A stretch of 64,000 nt of DNA from SZUA-36 sp963727635 (GCA_963727635.1 CAVSHP010000025.1:62001-126000), one strand, 5' to 3'. Counted from the first letter of the stretch, positions 45,338-54,574 are shown. A program made the numbers and translations. Notes: a model not told the origin generated them from the sequence alone.

Positions 45338-46630
45338 CTAGGCTGGCTCAGCCGAGAAGATCAGGCAGACGTTCTGGCCGCCAAAACCGAAGGAATTGGA
45401 CATCACCGAGTTGACCGTTTTGACTCCGTTTCACATTGGGTACGACATCCATCAGGATGTTCGGGTCCTGCTCGTTGCAATTGATGGTCGGTGGAATGAC
45501 GCCCGACTGGATCGTCAACAGCGAAATGGCCGCCTCGATGGTGCCCGCCGCGCTCAGGGTATGGCCGATCATCGACTTGTTGGAACTGATCGGGGTGTTT
45601 GCCAGTTCGCTGCCGAGCGCTGCATAAAGCGCAAGATATTCCATCTTGTCATTTTCCGGCGTGCTGGTGCCATGCGCGTTGATGTAGTCGATTTCTGCCG
45701 GTGTCATACCGGCATCGGCCAATGACCGGTTGATCGTATCGATGATGGCCGAACCGTCCGGCGTGGAACGGGTGCGGTGGAAGGTATCGGCCCGTTCACC
45801 GGTGCCGCGAACGACGCCCGAGAATTTTCGCGCCGCGTGCTTTTGCGCCCTCGTAGGACTCCAGCACCAGCGTGGCCGAACCTTCGGCCATGACGAACCC
45901 GTCGCGGGTTTTTGAAAACGGCTTGGATGCACCCTGCGGGTCATCGTTCTGGGTTGAAAGCGCTGACAGCAGGTTGAAACGGACGACCATTTCCTCACAG
46001 ATTTCGCCGTCGGTTCCAACGCACAGGGCCGCATCGGTAGTCACCGCGGCGAATGGCCTCGACACCCAGTTGCACGGATGTTGCACCGGAGGCACAGGCC
46101 GTGGTCAGTGAAATCGGCTGGCCGCGGGTGCCGAATTCTTCCGCCAGGTGCTCGGCGATACTGGCGAACTGGAAAAGCGAATAATAACGTTCAAAATCAC
46201 CGGCCCTGACGTTTTTGATCAGGCGGTCATAGCCGGTGCTGTCCGCGCCTGCTTTGCCGCCATAAACACCATGCGCTGGTCCCAGTTGGTTTCCGCCGGC
46301 GAAATGGCCACGAAACAACGGGCCGGGAAAAGATCCGCGTGAGCCGATATCTCGCCTGTGCAATGGCCTCGGCGGCCGATTTTTTGGCCAGGCGATACGA
46401 ATGCACAGGGGCGCAATAAGGATCATTTCCCTCCCAGTCGATGGCCCGGCAATCTGGGTTCGCAGTCCTTCGGTGGGAAAGCGGTCTGATTTTGCTCACA
46501 CCGGAACACCGGCTGTCAGGTTGCGCCAGTTGTCCTCTTTTCCTTCACCCAGCGAGGTGACGATACCGATACCGGTGACGACGACAACCGGGCGGCCCAG
46601 GTGGTCTTTTGTAGAATGACTCATGTTCAT
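45338..46630 (-). CDS. Catalytic beta-ketoacyl-ACP synthase (FabF-like KS-alpha), many frameshifts
   Basis: Start ATG at 46630 overlaps the stop of the upstream gene (ATGA). VVVVTGIGIVTSLGEGKEDN opens the KS fold. The nucleophile Cys (codon at 46094-46096) is in SLTTACASGATSVQLGVEAI. The catalytic histidines are in YINAHGTSTPENDKMEYLAL and SNKSMIGHTLSAAGTIEAAI, and the C-terminus reads MSNSFGFGGQNVCLIFSAEP. These parts lie in different frames. At least six single-base indels are needed between 46500 and 45420. All three catalytic residues survive. It would condense malonyl-ACP with the growing chain, in partnership with the KS-like protein encoded just upstream. Confidence 0.78.
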
Positions 46631-47868
46631 GCATCTCCCCGCAATGGCACACCGGGCTTGTCGACCAGCGCCAGGCATTCGCCCCGCCAGTGACCCCAGG
46701 TGCTGATCAGTATGTGTTCCGGTTTGCCGGAAAACTCCTTTTCAACACCGGTGGTGTCAAACGGAGTCAAAAAATGCGCCCCTGGATATTGCCAGCGAAG
46801 CCAGGATCACGTTAAGCGGAAATTGCGCTTCGAGCGTGTTGCCAAACACGGTTGTAACACCCCGGATGGCCGGCATCGATACCATGCGCGGACAGGCCGT
46901 TCAGGAAATCGTGTTCCTCTTTCAATTGGGGCTGCACGCCACAACAACCTGACAGCACGGGTAATGGCCCCGCCGGAACCCTGTCACTTATGCGCTTGAA
47001 TAAACCCTCTGCCACCTCGCGGGCTGCGCCGGGCTGCCGGTTGCTGCGATCCGAAACCACCCTGCTGATCCATGCGTAAGGTTTAACGCCCCGCGCTTCG
47101 GCGTGTTGACGTGATTCAAGGACCAGGAATGCGCTGGCGCTGCCCATGATCATGCCGCCATTGCTGTCCTCGCGGGCCCAGACCGACTGGTGCTCGCCCT
47201 GCCAGAGCGTGTGGCCAAATTCCATCAGCATCGTCATATCCGCGCGTTCGGCGATGTAGGCGCCGCCGACGAGAAAGATTTCGCCCTGGCCGTGCTGGAT
47301 TTGTGCGACCGCCGTTTCGATGGCGGATACACCGGCCGATTCCTCACCCATGAAGGTGCGTGATGAATCGGTGACGCCGTGAACAATGGAGATATTGCCG
47401 GCCATCAGGTTGGAAAGTTGCGCCAGGAACAGGGTGGGCCGCAATTCGCTGTTCAGCGAAGCATTCAGTATCGGGCCCGGGTTTGTCGACGGCATCGATC
47501 TTTTCCATGATCGTCTGTGTCGACTTCGAGGTCACGCTCACCGCCACCGGCGGCGACGATCATATTGGTCGCGGCAAGCAATTCGGCGTGGTGCGCGATA
47601 CCGGCATCATCCAGCGCCAGGCCGGCGGCATAGGTGCCGAGGTGCTGCCAGGTCCCATCTGGCGCTGGTCGCTGCGCTTCGGGATTTGCGTGTCGATGTC
47701 GAATTCGACAATCGGATGAACCGGGTAGGGCGCCTGGCACTCCGTGTCGACCGATGGTACAGGTACCTTGCCCGAAGCCAGTTGCGCCCAGTGGCTGTCA
47801 GGACCTTCGCCCAATGAACTCACAAGTCCGATCCCAGTGACCCAGACTTCAGTTTTTTCAATACTCAT
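46627..47868 (-). CDS. Chain-length-factor-like ketosynthase (KS-beta) without active-site Cys, several frameshifts
   Basis: Starts at 47868 (MSIEKTEVWVTGIGLVSSLG). Further landmarks across frames are GTYAAGLALDDAGIAHHAEL, LNASLNSELRPTLFLAQLSN and GVTDSSRTFMGEESAGVSAI. GHTLWQGEHQSVWAREDSNG and an ending TPFDTTGVEKEFSGKPEHIL complete it. The KS nucleophile position reads Glu-Glu-Ser instead of Ala-Cys-Ala-Ser (codons 47340-47345), and the HGTSTP histidine motif is absent (SGCCGVQPQLKEEHDF). This is the pattern of a non-catalytic chain-length factor. Indels lie near 47670, 47520, 47480, 46850 and 46765. Its stop overlaps the KS-alpha start. Confidence 0.72.
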
Positions 47869-47873
47869 GATTG

Positions 47874-48336
47874 TCACTCGGTTGATGAATGGCTTATTTG
47901 GCTCAAATCGGTCAAGCATGTTGTTTTTCAAGGTGGCATTTGGAAACGGCATGATCCGGAACATCAGTTGGCTGTCGCAGATTTTCTTGCCGTCACGCAG
48001 GATACGCGCCCTGGTGGCTGCAAATCCCGAACCGTCGTGCTCCAGTTCCGCCTCGACGCGGAGGATTTCCCCAGGTTCGACAAAGGTCCGCAACTTGGCG
48101 CTGGTGACGTTGGCAAGGAACGGCATTTTTTCAAACTTCAGGCGCGACAGCAGCATGAAGCCGGATGCCTGTGCCATGGTTTCGATCAGAAGCACTCCTG
48201 GAACCAGTGGTGACCCGGGAAAATGTCCTTCGAAAACAGTGCTTTCCAGTGGCACGTCGGCGCGTGCCACGATTCTGCCGTTGTCCGGATCGAGATCCTC
48301 GACAACGTCGATCATCTGGAAATATTCAAGTAGCAT
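47874..48336 (-). CDS. FabZ/FabA-like 3-hydroxyacyl-ACP dehydratase
   Basis: A hotdog-fold dehydratase of about 150 residues. It has RADVPLESTVFEGHFPGSPL, whose His is the catalytic one, VPGVLLIETMAQASGFMLLS with the helix Glu, and FLANVTSAKLRTFVEPGEIL. The open frame runs straight on into the next gene. One base removed from the five-A run near 47930 instead gives a normal end (SQISHSSTE, stop 47876-47874), five bases before the next ATG. So an apparent dehydratase-KS fusion is probably an indel artefact, but a true fusion is not excluded. Confidence 0.75.
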
Positions 48337-48350
48337 AAAGGCGCTTTGTT

Positions 48351-48632
48351 TTAAGCGTCTTTGGCCGCGATGAGTTCGTCAATCCGTTCGCAGAGTTTGC
48401 TCAGGATAAAATACTCATCGACTGACGCCTTGTTATCATTCAGTTCTTCGGTCCATTTTTCCAGGGGGATTTTAATACCGAAATTCTTGTCGATGGCGAA
48501 AGCAATATCCAGAAAATCCAGGCTGTCGATGCCCAGATCGGTAAAAGCATTCTTTTCAGGGGTGATTTCTTCCAGAGGAATGTCGCTGGTTTCAGAGATT
48601 ATCTCTGCTACAGCCTCAAATGTTGTCGCCAT
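48351..48632 (-). CDS. Acyl carrier protein
   Basis: A 93-aa ACP with the phosphopantetheine site Ser in FTDLGIDSLDFLDIAFAIDK. It is acidic overall, with an IISETSDIPLEEITPEKNAF first helix, and somewhat longer than housekeeping AcpP (about 78 aa). First gene of the minus-strand acyl-chain operon and 14 bases upstream of the dehydratase gene. The dedicated ACP, together with a phosphopantetheinyl transferase at the other end of the operon, argues for a pathway separate from housekeeping fatty acid synthesis. Confidence 0.9.
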   Translation of the reverse strand: MATTFEAVAEIISETSDIPLEEITPEKNAFTDLGIDSLDFLDIAFAIDKNFGIKIPLEKWTEELNDNKASVDEYFILSKLCERIDELIAAKDA

Positions 48633-48846
48633 TATTTGATACCTGTATTTAGTGTTAATTTATCGGGTGTCATCATAACGTGGCGCCATGTACCGTTTCA
48701 ACGATACAATCACGTCCAACGCAGATGGCGCTTGGATCGTCAGAATTCAAACTTCAAGTGTCGTATTGTATTGCGTATACGCGTTATCGGCCATACATTT
48801 ACCAGCGTAATATCGGTCAAAAACCGGTTTTGCAGCGGAGACATCC

Positions 48847-49302
48847 ATGACAGCAATAGATATCGGGTCCGGATTGGCGGCTTTCTTTGAGCAGGATCAC
48901 CGTGATTGCGACGCCCGCTGGGCGGATGTTGAAGAACTCCTGGATACCGATGACATCGAAGCGGCACGTCCTGCCTGGCAAAAGTTCATTGCCGGTTTAA
49001 TCCGGCACATCGCCATGGAGGAGGAGGTTCTGTTCCCGGCGTTTGAATCGGCCAGCGGTATGCCTGAAGGTGGTCCGACCGCCGTCATGCGTATGGAACA
49101 TAAGCAGATGAAGGGGCTTCTCGAGCAGGTTGCAGGCGCAATTGAGTCCGGTAACTCTGATCTGGCCCTCGAGGTCGGCGATACGCTACTGATGCTGACA
49201 CAGCAGCACAGCGCCAAGGAAGAGCAGATACTTTACCCAATGGCAGAGAACCTTCTGTCGGGTCAATGGGCCGAGATGGCCACCCGCCTCGATCAATACT
49301 GA
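48847..49302 (+). CDS. Hemerythrin-like HHE-domain protein
   Basis: A 151-aa four-helix protein. Candidate di-iron ligands are in FEQDHRDCDARW, IRHIAMEEEVLFPAFE, VMRMEHKQMKGLL and LTQQHSAKEEQILYPM, the spacing of the HHE cation-binding family. Such proteins bind O2 or NO or store iron. A GGAGA sequence lies five bases before the ATG. It is divergent from the ACP gene with 214 bases between. Confidence 0.88.
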   Translation: MTAIDIGSGLAAFFEQDHRDCDARWADVEELLDTDDIEAARPAWQKFIAGLIRHIAMEEEVLFPAFESASGMPEGGPTAVMRMEHKQMKGLLEQVAGAIESGNSDLALEVGDTLLMLTQQHSAKEEQILYPMAENLLSGQWAEMATRLDQY

Positions 49303-49740
49303 GCTAAAGCGCGAATGCAAAAAAATAAATCCGGTATATACTTAGGTATGTATTGAGATCCATTGTTGCAATGGATTGCCCTGGTTGAACAGGCAACTGG
49401 CAGAGAGTTGATTACTGTTTGCCTGTGTTGGCAGTGACCAGGACGTATGTAAAAACAATCGAGATTTGAGCCCGGTCGTCTGGGGGTCTGAACGGCGGGG
49501 TTACCAGTAAGGTACCAATCAATTACCAAGGATGTTGTTCTCGAACCGGAGACTCATCCTTGTTTGCGTTGTGGGGATGGGATTTGGATGTAAACGGGGT
49601 AATCACACGATGAACATGCAGACAAATTCCGGCTTTACCCGTGTCATCAACAGCAGAAGTGGGTTGGCCGGTGGACAGATTCAATTCAATATTTACTGTT
49701 TATCACGCTTTGTTCTTCGGTGCTAGGGCGCTGAAGACTG
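49303..49740 (+). other. Non-coding interval ahead of an orphan terminator
   Basis: No credible protein gene lies here; the plus-strand frame from 49532 is 64 codons with no family resemblance. Because a strong plus-strand terminator follows at 49741, about 440 bases after the hemerythrin gene, a long 3' UTR or an independent small RNA could end there. No RNA family was recognised. Confidence 0.35.
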
Positions 49741-49811
49741 CGATGTGACGCTGACCGTGACGTCCCCTTCCCCCTAAAACGGTCACGGTGGGCGTCACAT
49801 CGTTTTTTTTT
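49741..49811 (+). terminator. Strong Rho-independent terminator
   Basis: A long stem joins 49741-49761 (CGATGTGACGC, then TGACCGTGAC) with 49782-49802 (GTCACGGT, then GGGCGTCACATCG). It has 19 pairs, a two-base mismatch and a pyrimidine-rich loop, followed by nine T bases. This is the clearest terminator in the window and works on the plus strand only. Confidence 0.85.
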
Positions 49812-50036
49812 GATCTCGGCAAAAACAGTGCGGGAAAATATCGGCAAAAAGCTGCAGGGCGGCCTGAACCGGGTTTCTGTTGCTGGAGCTTGTACCTGCA
49901 TACCTCTCCGCCCTTCATGACAACATTCACAGCAGGCAATGCTCCGATGTTTTGCAGTGGATAAGCATTGGAGTTTCGCGCAAGTTATATTAATTATTTG
50001 TTTGATATTGTCGCGACGACTGATACACAATCAAGC

Positions 50037-51560
50037 ATGAAAAAATTACACAATACCAACACCAGCCGTTTTTTCCTTCTCACCTTCCTGCTCGCCATTG
50101 CGCCGCTTGCCGGTGCATTTGACGCCGCTGATGCCGAACACCTTTCGGCTTTTACCGAACGCGGCATGGACCTCTGGCATGTGCCCGGTATGTCGGTTGC
50201 CGTGGTCACGAAAGATGAGGTGCTGTTTCAGAAAGGTTTCGGCCGCACGGCCGTGGACAACGGACAGGCCGTGGACGAGCATACCCTGTTCGCCATTGCC
50301 TCGACCACCAAGGCGATGGTGGTCGCCGGCGTCCTGATGCTGGTCGACGAGGAAAAACTCTCGCTTGACGACCCGATCATCAAGTATATCCCCGAGTTGC
50401 ATTTCGAAAATCCGCTGCTGACCAAACAGTTGATGGTGCGCGATTTGCTGGCGCACCGTACCGGCATGCCATCGACCGATTTCTGGGGGTTTTTTCAGAA
50501 TATGCCGTTGGAAGAACAAATTATGCGCATGCAGGAAGTGCCGGAGGAGGCCCCGGTCCGGACCCGGCTGATCTATCAGAATACCATGTTCGAAATTGCC
50601 GGCTTGCTGATCGAACGGCTCAGCGGTCAGCACTGGTACGAATTTCTGAATGAGCGTCTGTGGCAGCCCATCGGCATGCAGGAGACCTACGCCTATCGCG
50701 CACAGATCGATGCCGGGCATAGCCGCGCAACGCCTTATCTCTATTTTGAAAACAAGCTCATCGTGGCCGACTGGGATATTCCCGCAGGCTACGCCGATGC
50801 CGCCGGATCGGTATGGTCCTCCATCCACGACATGGGCCTGTGGGCCCAGTTTTTGTTGCGTGACGGTGTCACCGCTTCTGGCGAAAGACTGGTGTCTGAA
50901 GCGGGTATGAAGCAGATGTTTGAACCGCAGCAGCTTGCAGCTCCGGATGATTTCTACCCGACCGTCGAGCTGACCAATCCGCACTGGCGCACCTATGGGC
51001 TGGCCTGGTTTCAGCAGGATTTCCAGGGCAGGATGATCGATTTTCACACCGGCAGTCTTACCGGCCTGATCGCCATCATTGGTCTCGACCGCGCCAACGA
51101 CAAGGCCGTGATTGTGCTCGGCAACCGCGACCACGCCGAGATGCGCCACGCTTTGCTGTGGGAGGTCATGGACGCCAGCAGCAATGAAAATAGACGCGAC
51201 TGGAACCAGGAGATTTTTGACCTGTACGCAGCCCGCCAGGAAAAAGCCAGGGCAAGCTGGGAAGAAACCAAAGAGAAACGGCTCAAACATACAAAACCTG
51301 GTTTGCCGATCGAGGCTTACGCGGGCGTGTACCGTCATCCGGCCTGGGGTGACATACGCATCGAGGGTTCCGGTTCCAACATGAAGCTCAAGACCACGAT
51401 GGTAGATTTCGAGATGAGCCACTGGCACCTGGACACGTTCCTGGTGGAATACAAGGTATGGGAGTATTTTGAATTTGCCAGCTTCAACATCGACGCGGAG
51501 GGCAGCATTGCATCGGTCAACGTTTTTGGCGCCACGTTTAAACGCGTAAAGGACGAGTGA
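50037..51560 (+). CDS. Serine hydrolase of the beta-lactamase/class C family
   Basis: A 507-aa secreted protein with signal peptide (MKKLHNTNTSRFFLLTFLLA, then IAPLAGA). The active-site SxxK is in FAIASTTKAMVVAGVLML, and the YxN in RLIYQNTMFEIAGLLIERL. MIDFHTGSLTGLIAIIGL supplies the third motif region (HTG). A C-terminal DUF3471-like beta domain follows from about residue 415. Family members are carboxypeptidases, esterases or lactamases; activity cannot be assigned. The start at 50037 is set by the signal peptide. Its stop overlaps the next gene (GTGA). Confidence 0.87.
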   Translation: MKKLHNTNTSRFFLLTFLLAIAPLAGAFDAADAEHLSAFTERGMDLWHVPGMSVAVVTKDEVLFQKGFGRTAVDNGQAVDEHTLFAIASTTKAMVVAGVLMLVDEEKLSLDDPIIKYIPELHFENPLLTKQLMVRDLLAHRTGMPSTDFWGFFQNMPLEEQIMRMQEVPEEAPVRTRLIYQNTMFEIAGLLIERLSGQHWYEFLNERLWQPIGMQETYAYRAQIDAGHSRATPYLYFENKLIVADWDIPAGYADAAGSVWSSIHDMGLWAQFLLRDGVTASGERLVSEAGMKQMFEPQQLAAPDDFYPTVELTNPHWRTYGLAWFQQDFQGRMIDFHTGSLTGLIAIIGLDRANDKAVIVLGNRDHAEMRHALLWEVMDASSNENRRDWNQEIFDLYAARQEKARASWEETKEKRLKHTKPGLPIEAYAGVYRHPAWGDIRIEGSGSNMKLKTTMVDFEMSHWHLDTFLVEYKVWEYFEFASFNIDAEGSIASVNVFGATFKRVKDE

Positions 51561-52099
51561 CTTTTCCGCTGATTTCAGCCGACTGGGATTTTGCGCTGTG
51601 GGCAGTACTGCTCGGCGTTGCCTGTTTTGGTTTTTGGGCCGACTCGACCCGTATCGGCAGACGGGTTTCGGGTGTTGGCATCATGCTGGCGGTTGCCATA
51701 CTGCTTGGCAATTTCGGCGTCATCCGGCACGCGGCGCCGGCTTATGATGTTGTCTGGAATTTCCTCGTGCCGGTTGCGGTACCCCTGCTGCTGCTCAATG
51801 CCAACCTGAGACGCATCATTCCCGAAACCGGCCCCATGCTGGGTGCGTTTTTCCTCGCCGCCAGCGGTACCCTGATCGGTGCTGTGCTGGGTTTGCTGGT
51901 TTTGCCGATGGGCGCCAGCGGACCGGATCTCGCCGGTATCCTGAGCGCGACCTATATCGGTGGTTCGATGAATTTCGCGGCAGTCGCAGCAGCGCTCGAG
52001 TTCAATGAAGGCACGTTGTTAACCGCGGTTTTGGCGGCCGACAACGTGGTTGGCACATTGCATATCCTGGTCGTCGGGCTGGTGCGTCTGCTCGCCTGA
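51557..52099 (+). CDS. DUF819-family membrane protein, about half length
   Basis: A 180-aa protein starting at a GTG inside the stop codon of the serine hydrolase gene. It matches the N-terminal half of DUF819 membrane proteins: VGIMLAVAILLGNFGVIRHA, then PLLLLNANLRRIIPETG, then LSATYIGGSMNFAAVAAALE. The family is usually near 400 aa with a second half of several more helices. Here the protein stops right after LAADNVVGTLHILVVGLVRL, and a convergent gene follows five bases later. Either a natural half-size form or a truncation. Function unknown. Confidence 0.7.
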   Translation: MTFPLISADWDFALWAVLLGVACFGFWADSTRIGRRVSGVGIMLAVAILLGNFGVIRHAAPAYDVVWNFLVPVAVPLLLLNANLRRIIPETGPMLGAFFLAASGTLIGAVLGLLVLPMGASGPDLAGILSATYIGGSMNFAAVAAALEFNEGTLLTAVLAADNVVGTLHILVVGLVRLLA

Positions 52100-52104
52100 G
52101 CATC

Positions 52105-53286
52105 TCAGTCCAGACCTCTCGCCAGGTCGCGTTTCAGATCATCGACGTCTTCGAGACCAACGGAAATCCGAATCAGGCCATCGGCTATTCCGGCCCGTTC
52201 ACGTTGTTCGGCAGACAGGCGGTTATGGGTGGTGCTGGCCGGATGGGTGATGGTGGACTTGGTGTCACCGAGATTGGCGGTAATGGAAATCAGCCGGGTG
52301 GCATCGATCAGTTTCCAGCCAGCCGTCTTGCCGCCTTCCAGTTCGAATGACAATAAACCGCCAAAACCCGATTGTTGCCTTGCTGCCAGCTGATGCTGGC
52401 CGTGGCTTTCCAGTCCCGGATAATAGACTTTCTTGACCGCGCTTTGCTGCTCCAGCCAACGGGCCAGAACGAGCGCGTTTGCGCTGTGCGCCTTCATGCG
52501 CAGAGACAGTGTCTCTAGGCCCTTTAAAAACACCCAGGCATTGAACGGGCTCATGGTCGGTCCGGCGGTCCTCAAGAAGCCATATACCTTCTCGCCGACG
52601 AGGTCTGCTGGTCCGGCAACCGCGCCGCCCACGCAGCGGCCCTGGCCGTCGAGGAACTTGGTCGCGGAATGGATGACGATGTCAGCGCCAAGTCCGAGCG
52701 GTTGTTGCAGGGCAGGGGTGCAGAAACAGTTGTCGACCACCAGCAGGATGCCGTGCCGGTGGGCCAGTGCCGCCAACTGCGCTATGTCGGCCAGTTCCGT
52801 CAACGGATTGGACGGCGTTTCCAGGAACATCAGGCGGGTTTCGGGGCGGATTGCCGCGGCCCATTCATCGCTGTCGGCCAGGTTGACGAAACTGGTCTCG
52901 ATACCGAGCTTTGCCAGGTAATTGGTGAACAGCATGGTCGTGGTGCCGAATATGCTGCGTGACGAAACGATATGGTCACCGCTTTGCAGCAGCGCCATGC
53001 AGGTCGACAGAATGGCCGACATGCCGGAAGCCGTGGCCACGCATGACTCGGCGCCTTCCATCGCAGCCAGGCGCTGTTCAAAGACCCTGACGGTCGGGTT
53101 GCTAAAGCGTGAGTAAATGTTGCCCGGTTGTTCATTGGAAAAACGCGCGGCGGCTTCTGCGGCGGAGGCAAACACAAAGCTCGAGGTCGTGAACACCGGT
53201 TCGCAGTGCTCACCTTCAGCTGTACGTACCTGGCCGGCCCTGACCGCCAGCGTGTCAAATTTGTAATCGTCTTTAAAATCTGGCAT
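52105..53286 (-). CDS. metZ: O-succinylhomoserine sulfhydrylase
   Basis: A 393-aa PLP enzyme of the Cys/Met metabolism family that makes homocysteine directly from O-succinylhomoserine and sulphide. It has DTLAVRAGQVRTAEGEHCEP, NIYSRFSNPTVRVFEQRLAA, the PLP Asp in LLVVDNCFCTPALQQPL, and the Schiff-base Lys in IVIHSATKFLDGQGRCVGGA. The C-terminus has LGDTKSTITHPASTTH. This matches MetZ better than MetB. Single gene on the minus strand, divergent from the small gene at 53394. Intact. Confidence 0.93.
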   Translation of the reverse strand: MPDFKDDYKFDTLAVRAGQVRTAEGEHCEPVFTTSSFVFASAAEAAARFSNEQPGNIYSRFSNPTVRVFEQRLAAMEGAESCVATASGMSAILSTCMALLQSGDHIVSSRSIFGTTTMLFTNYLAKLGIETSFVNLADSDEWAAAIRPETRLMFLETPSNPLTELADIAQLAALAHRHGILLVVDNCFCTPALQQPLGLGADIVIHSATKFLDGQGRCVGGAVAGPADLVGEKVYGFLRTAGPTMSPFNAWVFLKGLETLSLRMKAHSANALVLARWLEQQSAVKKVYYPGLESHGQHQLAARQQSGFGGLLSFELEGGKTAGWKLIDATRLISITANLGDTKSTITHPASTTHNRLSAEQRERAGIADGLIRISVGLEDVDDLKRDLARGLD

Positions 53287-53393
53287 GGGGTATGAGGTCC
53301 AGGTGGTCGGTCTGCGGTTTTAACTGTCCAATGCAGCACTGTCAAACTACAATATGCATTAAGTATTTGCACAAACGCAAGGAATACGAACGC

Positions 53394-53669
53394 ATGAAAA
53401 TCGTTGCAGACATGAGTCTCTACCCTTTAAAGGACGGACCCATTCCCAGCATTATTGAATTTATCAGGGATTTATGGGATCAGGATGGTATCGAGATCGT
53501 CACCAATCAGCTTGGAACCCAGTTATGTGGCGAATTTGAGGCGGTGACCGGCGCCATCAACCGTTGCATGCAAAAAGCCATGGAAACGCCCAATACGGTA
53601 GTTTTGGTGGTTAAGTACCTGAATATCGATGTGGAGTTGAAAAGAGCCCCCAGCCTGACTCCACCTTAG
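53394..53669 (+). CDS. Small YkoF/thiamine-binding-like protein
   Basis: A 91-aa protein with MKIVADMSLYPLKDGPIPSI, then GIEIVTNQLGTQLCGEFEAV and NTVVLVVKYLNIDVELKR. This resembles the single-domain YkoF/MTH1187-like ferredoxin-fold group, some of which bind thiamine or hydroxymethylpyrimidine. The TTG-led frame from 53292 is ignored because the family starts at this ATG. Ligand not proven. Divergent from metZ. Confidence 0.7.
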   Translation: MKIVADMSLYPLKDGPIPSIIEFIRDLWDQDGIEIVTNQLGTQLCGEFEAVTGAINRCMQKAMETPNTVVLVVKYLNIDVELKRAPSLTPP

Positions 53670-53939
53670 CCGTAACGCAAGTCACCCAGACTGAAGCCCC
53701 GGCCACGAGGGGGGGAGATATGACCGGTGCTCCAGCCCGGGTGAACGAACCTGCAGCAAAAAATGCACCTGGGTCAATGAAGTGTACACATTCGGGTGTG
53801 GTGTGCCTTCTGTGAAATATTACAGTATTTTAATGGGCGGTAAACCGTCGCTACGAAACTTACGCCCGAACTGCCCCTGGCCTGCGGATACGCCTGGCAG
53901 CCTGCGGGCACATGTACTATCTGTTCTTCCACGTGCCTG
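53670..53939. other. Intergenic interval, no clear feature
   Basis: About 270 bases between convergent genes. No hairpin with a T run, no RNA gene and no credible ORF were seen. Confidence 0.5.
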
Positions 53940-54574
53940 TCAGGAGACGAGCCCGAGTTTGATGGCGTATTGGATCAATTCCGAATTGGTTTTGATATTG
54001 AGGTCTTCCATTATCTGGTACTTGTGAAAAGCGACGGTTCTGGGTGTGATATTCAGACTCACGGCGACTTCCTTCATGGCGTGGCCTTCGGCCAGTAACT
54101 GCAGGACTTCACGTTGGCGAACGGTGAGGTTCCGTGCGTCTTCTGGCTTCCGGGGTTCTTGATGAAAGCACTGAGCATACCCGCCTCAAGACTGGGGGTG
54201 ACGTAATTTCTTGAGTTCAGAACCGCATCCAGGGCCTGGAACAGTTCGGATGCAGCCGAATTCTTCAAAAGATAGCCATTGGCGCCGATCCTGAAGGCCT
54301 CGGTCACCATGTCGAGATCCTCGTTGACCGTCAGAAATACAAGTTTGACATCCGGCAGTAACTTTTTAAGTTTTTCGCCGGCGTCAAAACCGTTCAGATT
54401 GGGCATGGCGATGTCCATCAGCACTACATCGGGCTTCAGCTTCGAGACCATTGCCAGCATCTTGCGACCGTCGGTCGCGGTGCCGACTATGTCATATTTT
54501 GCTTCGAGCAACTTACTGAAGGCCTCCAGAAGGAGTGAGTGGTCATCTGCAAGAAGGATTCGTGGGCGCATCAT
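53940..54574 (-). CDS. LuxR/NarL-family response regulator, frameshifted near 54150
   Basis: The receiver domain (MMRPRILLADDHSLLLEAFS, phospho-Asp in PDVVLMDIAMPNLNGFD, Lys in GANGYLLKNSAASELFQ) is intact. The open frame ends in an odd tail at 54074. One base removed near 54150 continues it into a normal HTH: DARNLTVRQREVLQLLAEGH, AMKEVAVSLNITPRTVAFHK, then IKTNSELIQYAIKLGLVS, ending at 53940. About 211 codons in all. No histidine kinase gene is adjacent. It is divergent from a receiver-Hpt protein that may belong to the same relay. Confidence 0.78.

Noticed and set aside
47560..48336. A dehydratase-ketosynthase fusion protein
   Set aside because: One base removed from the A run near 47930 gives the dehydratase a normal stop five bases before a good KS start codon, so the fusion is probably an indel effect.
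50046..51428. A 460-codon minus-strand ORF
   Set aside because: Antisense to the serine hydrolase gene, His/Gln-rich composition, no family resemblance.
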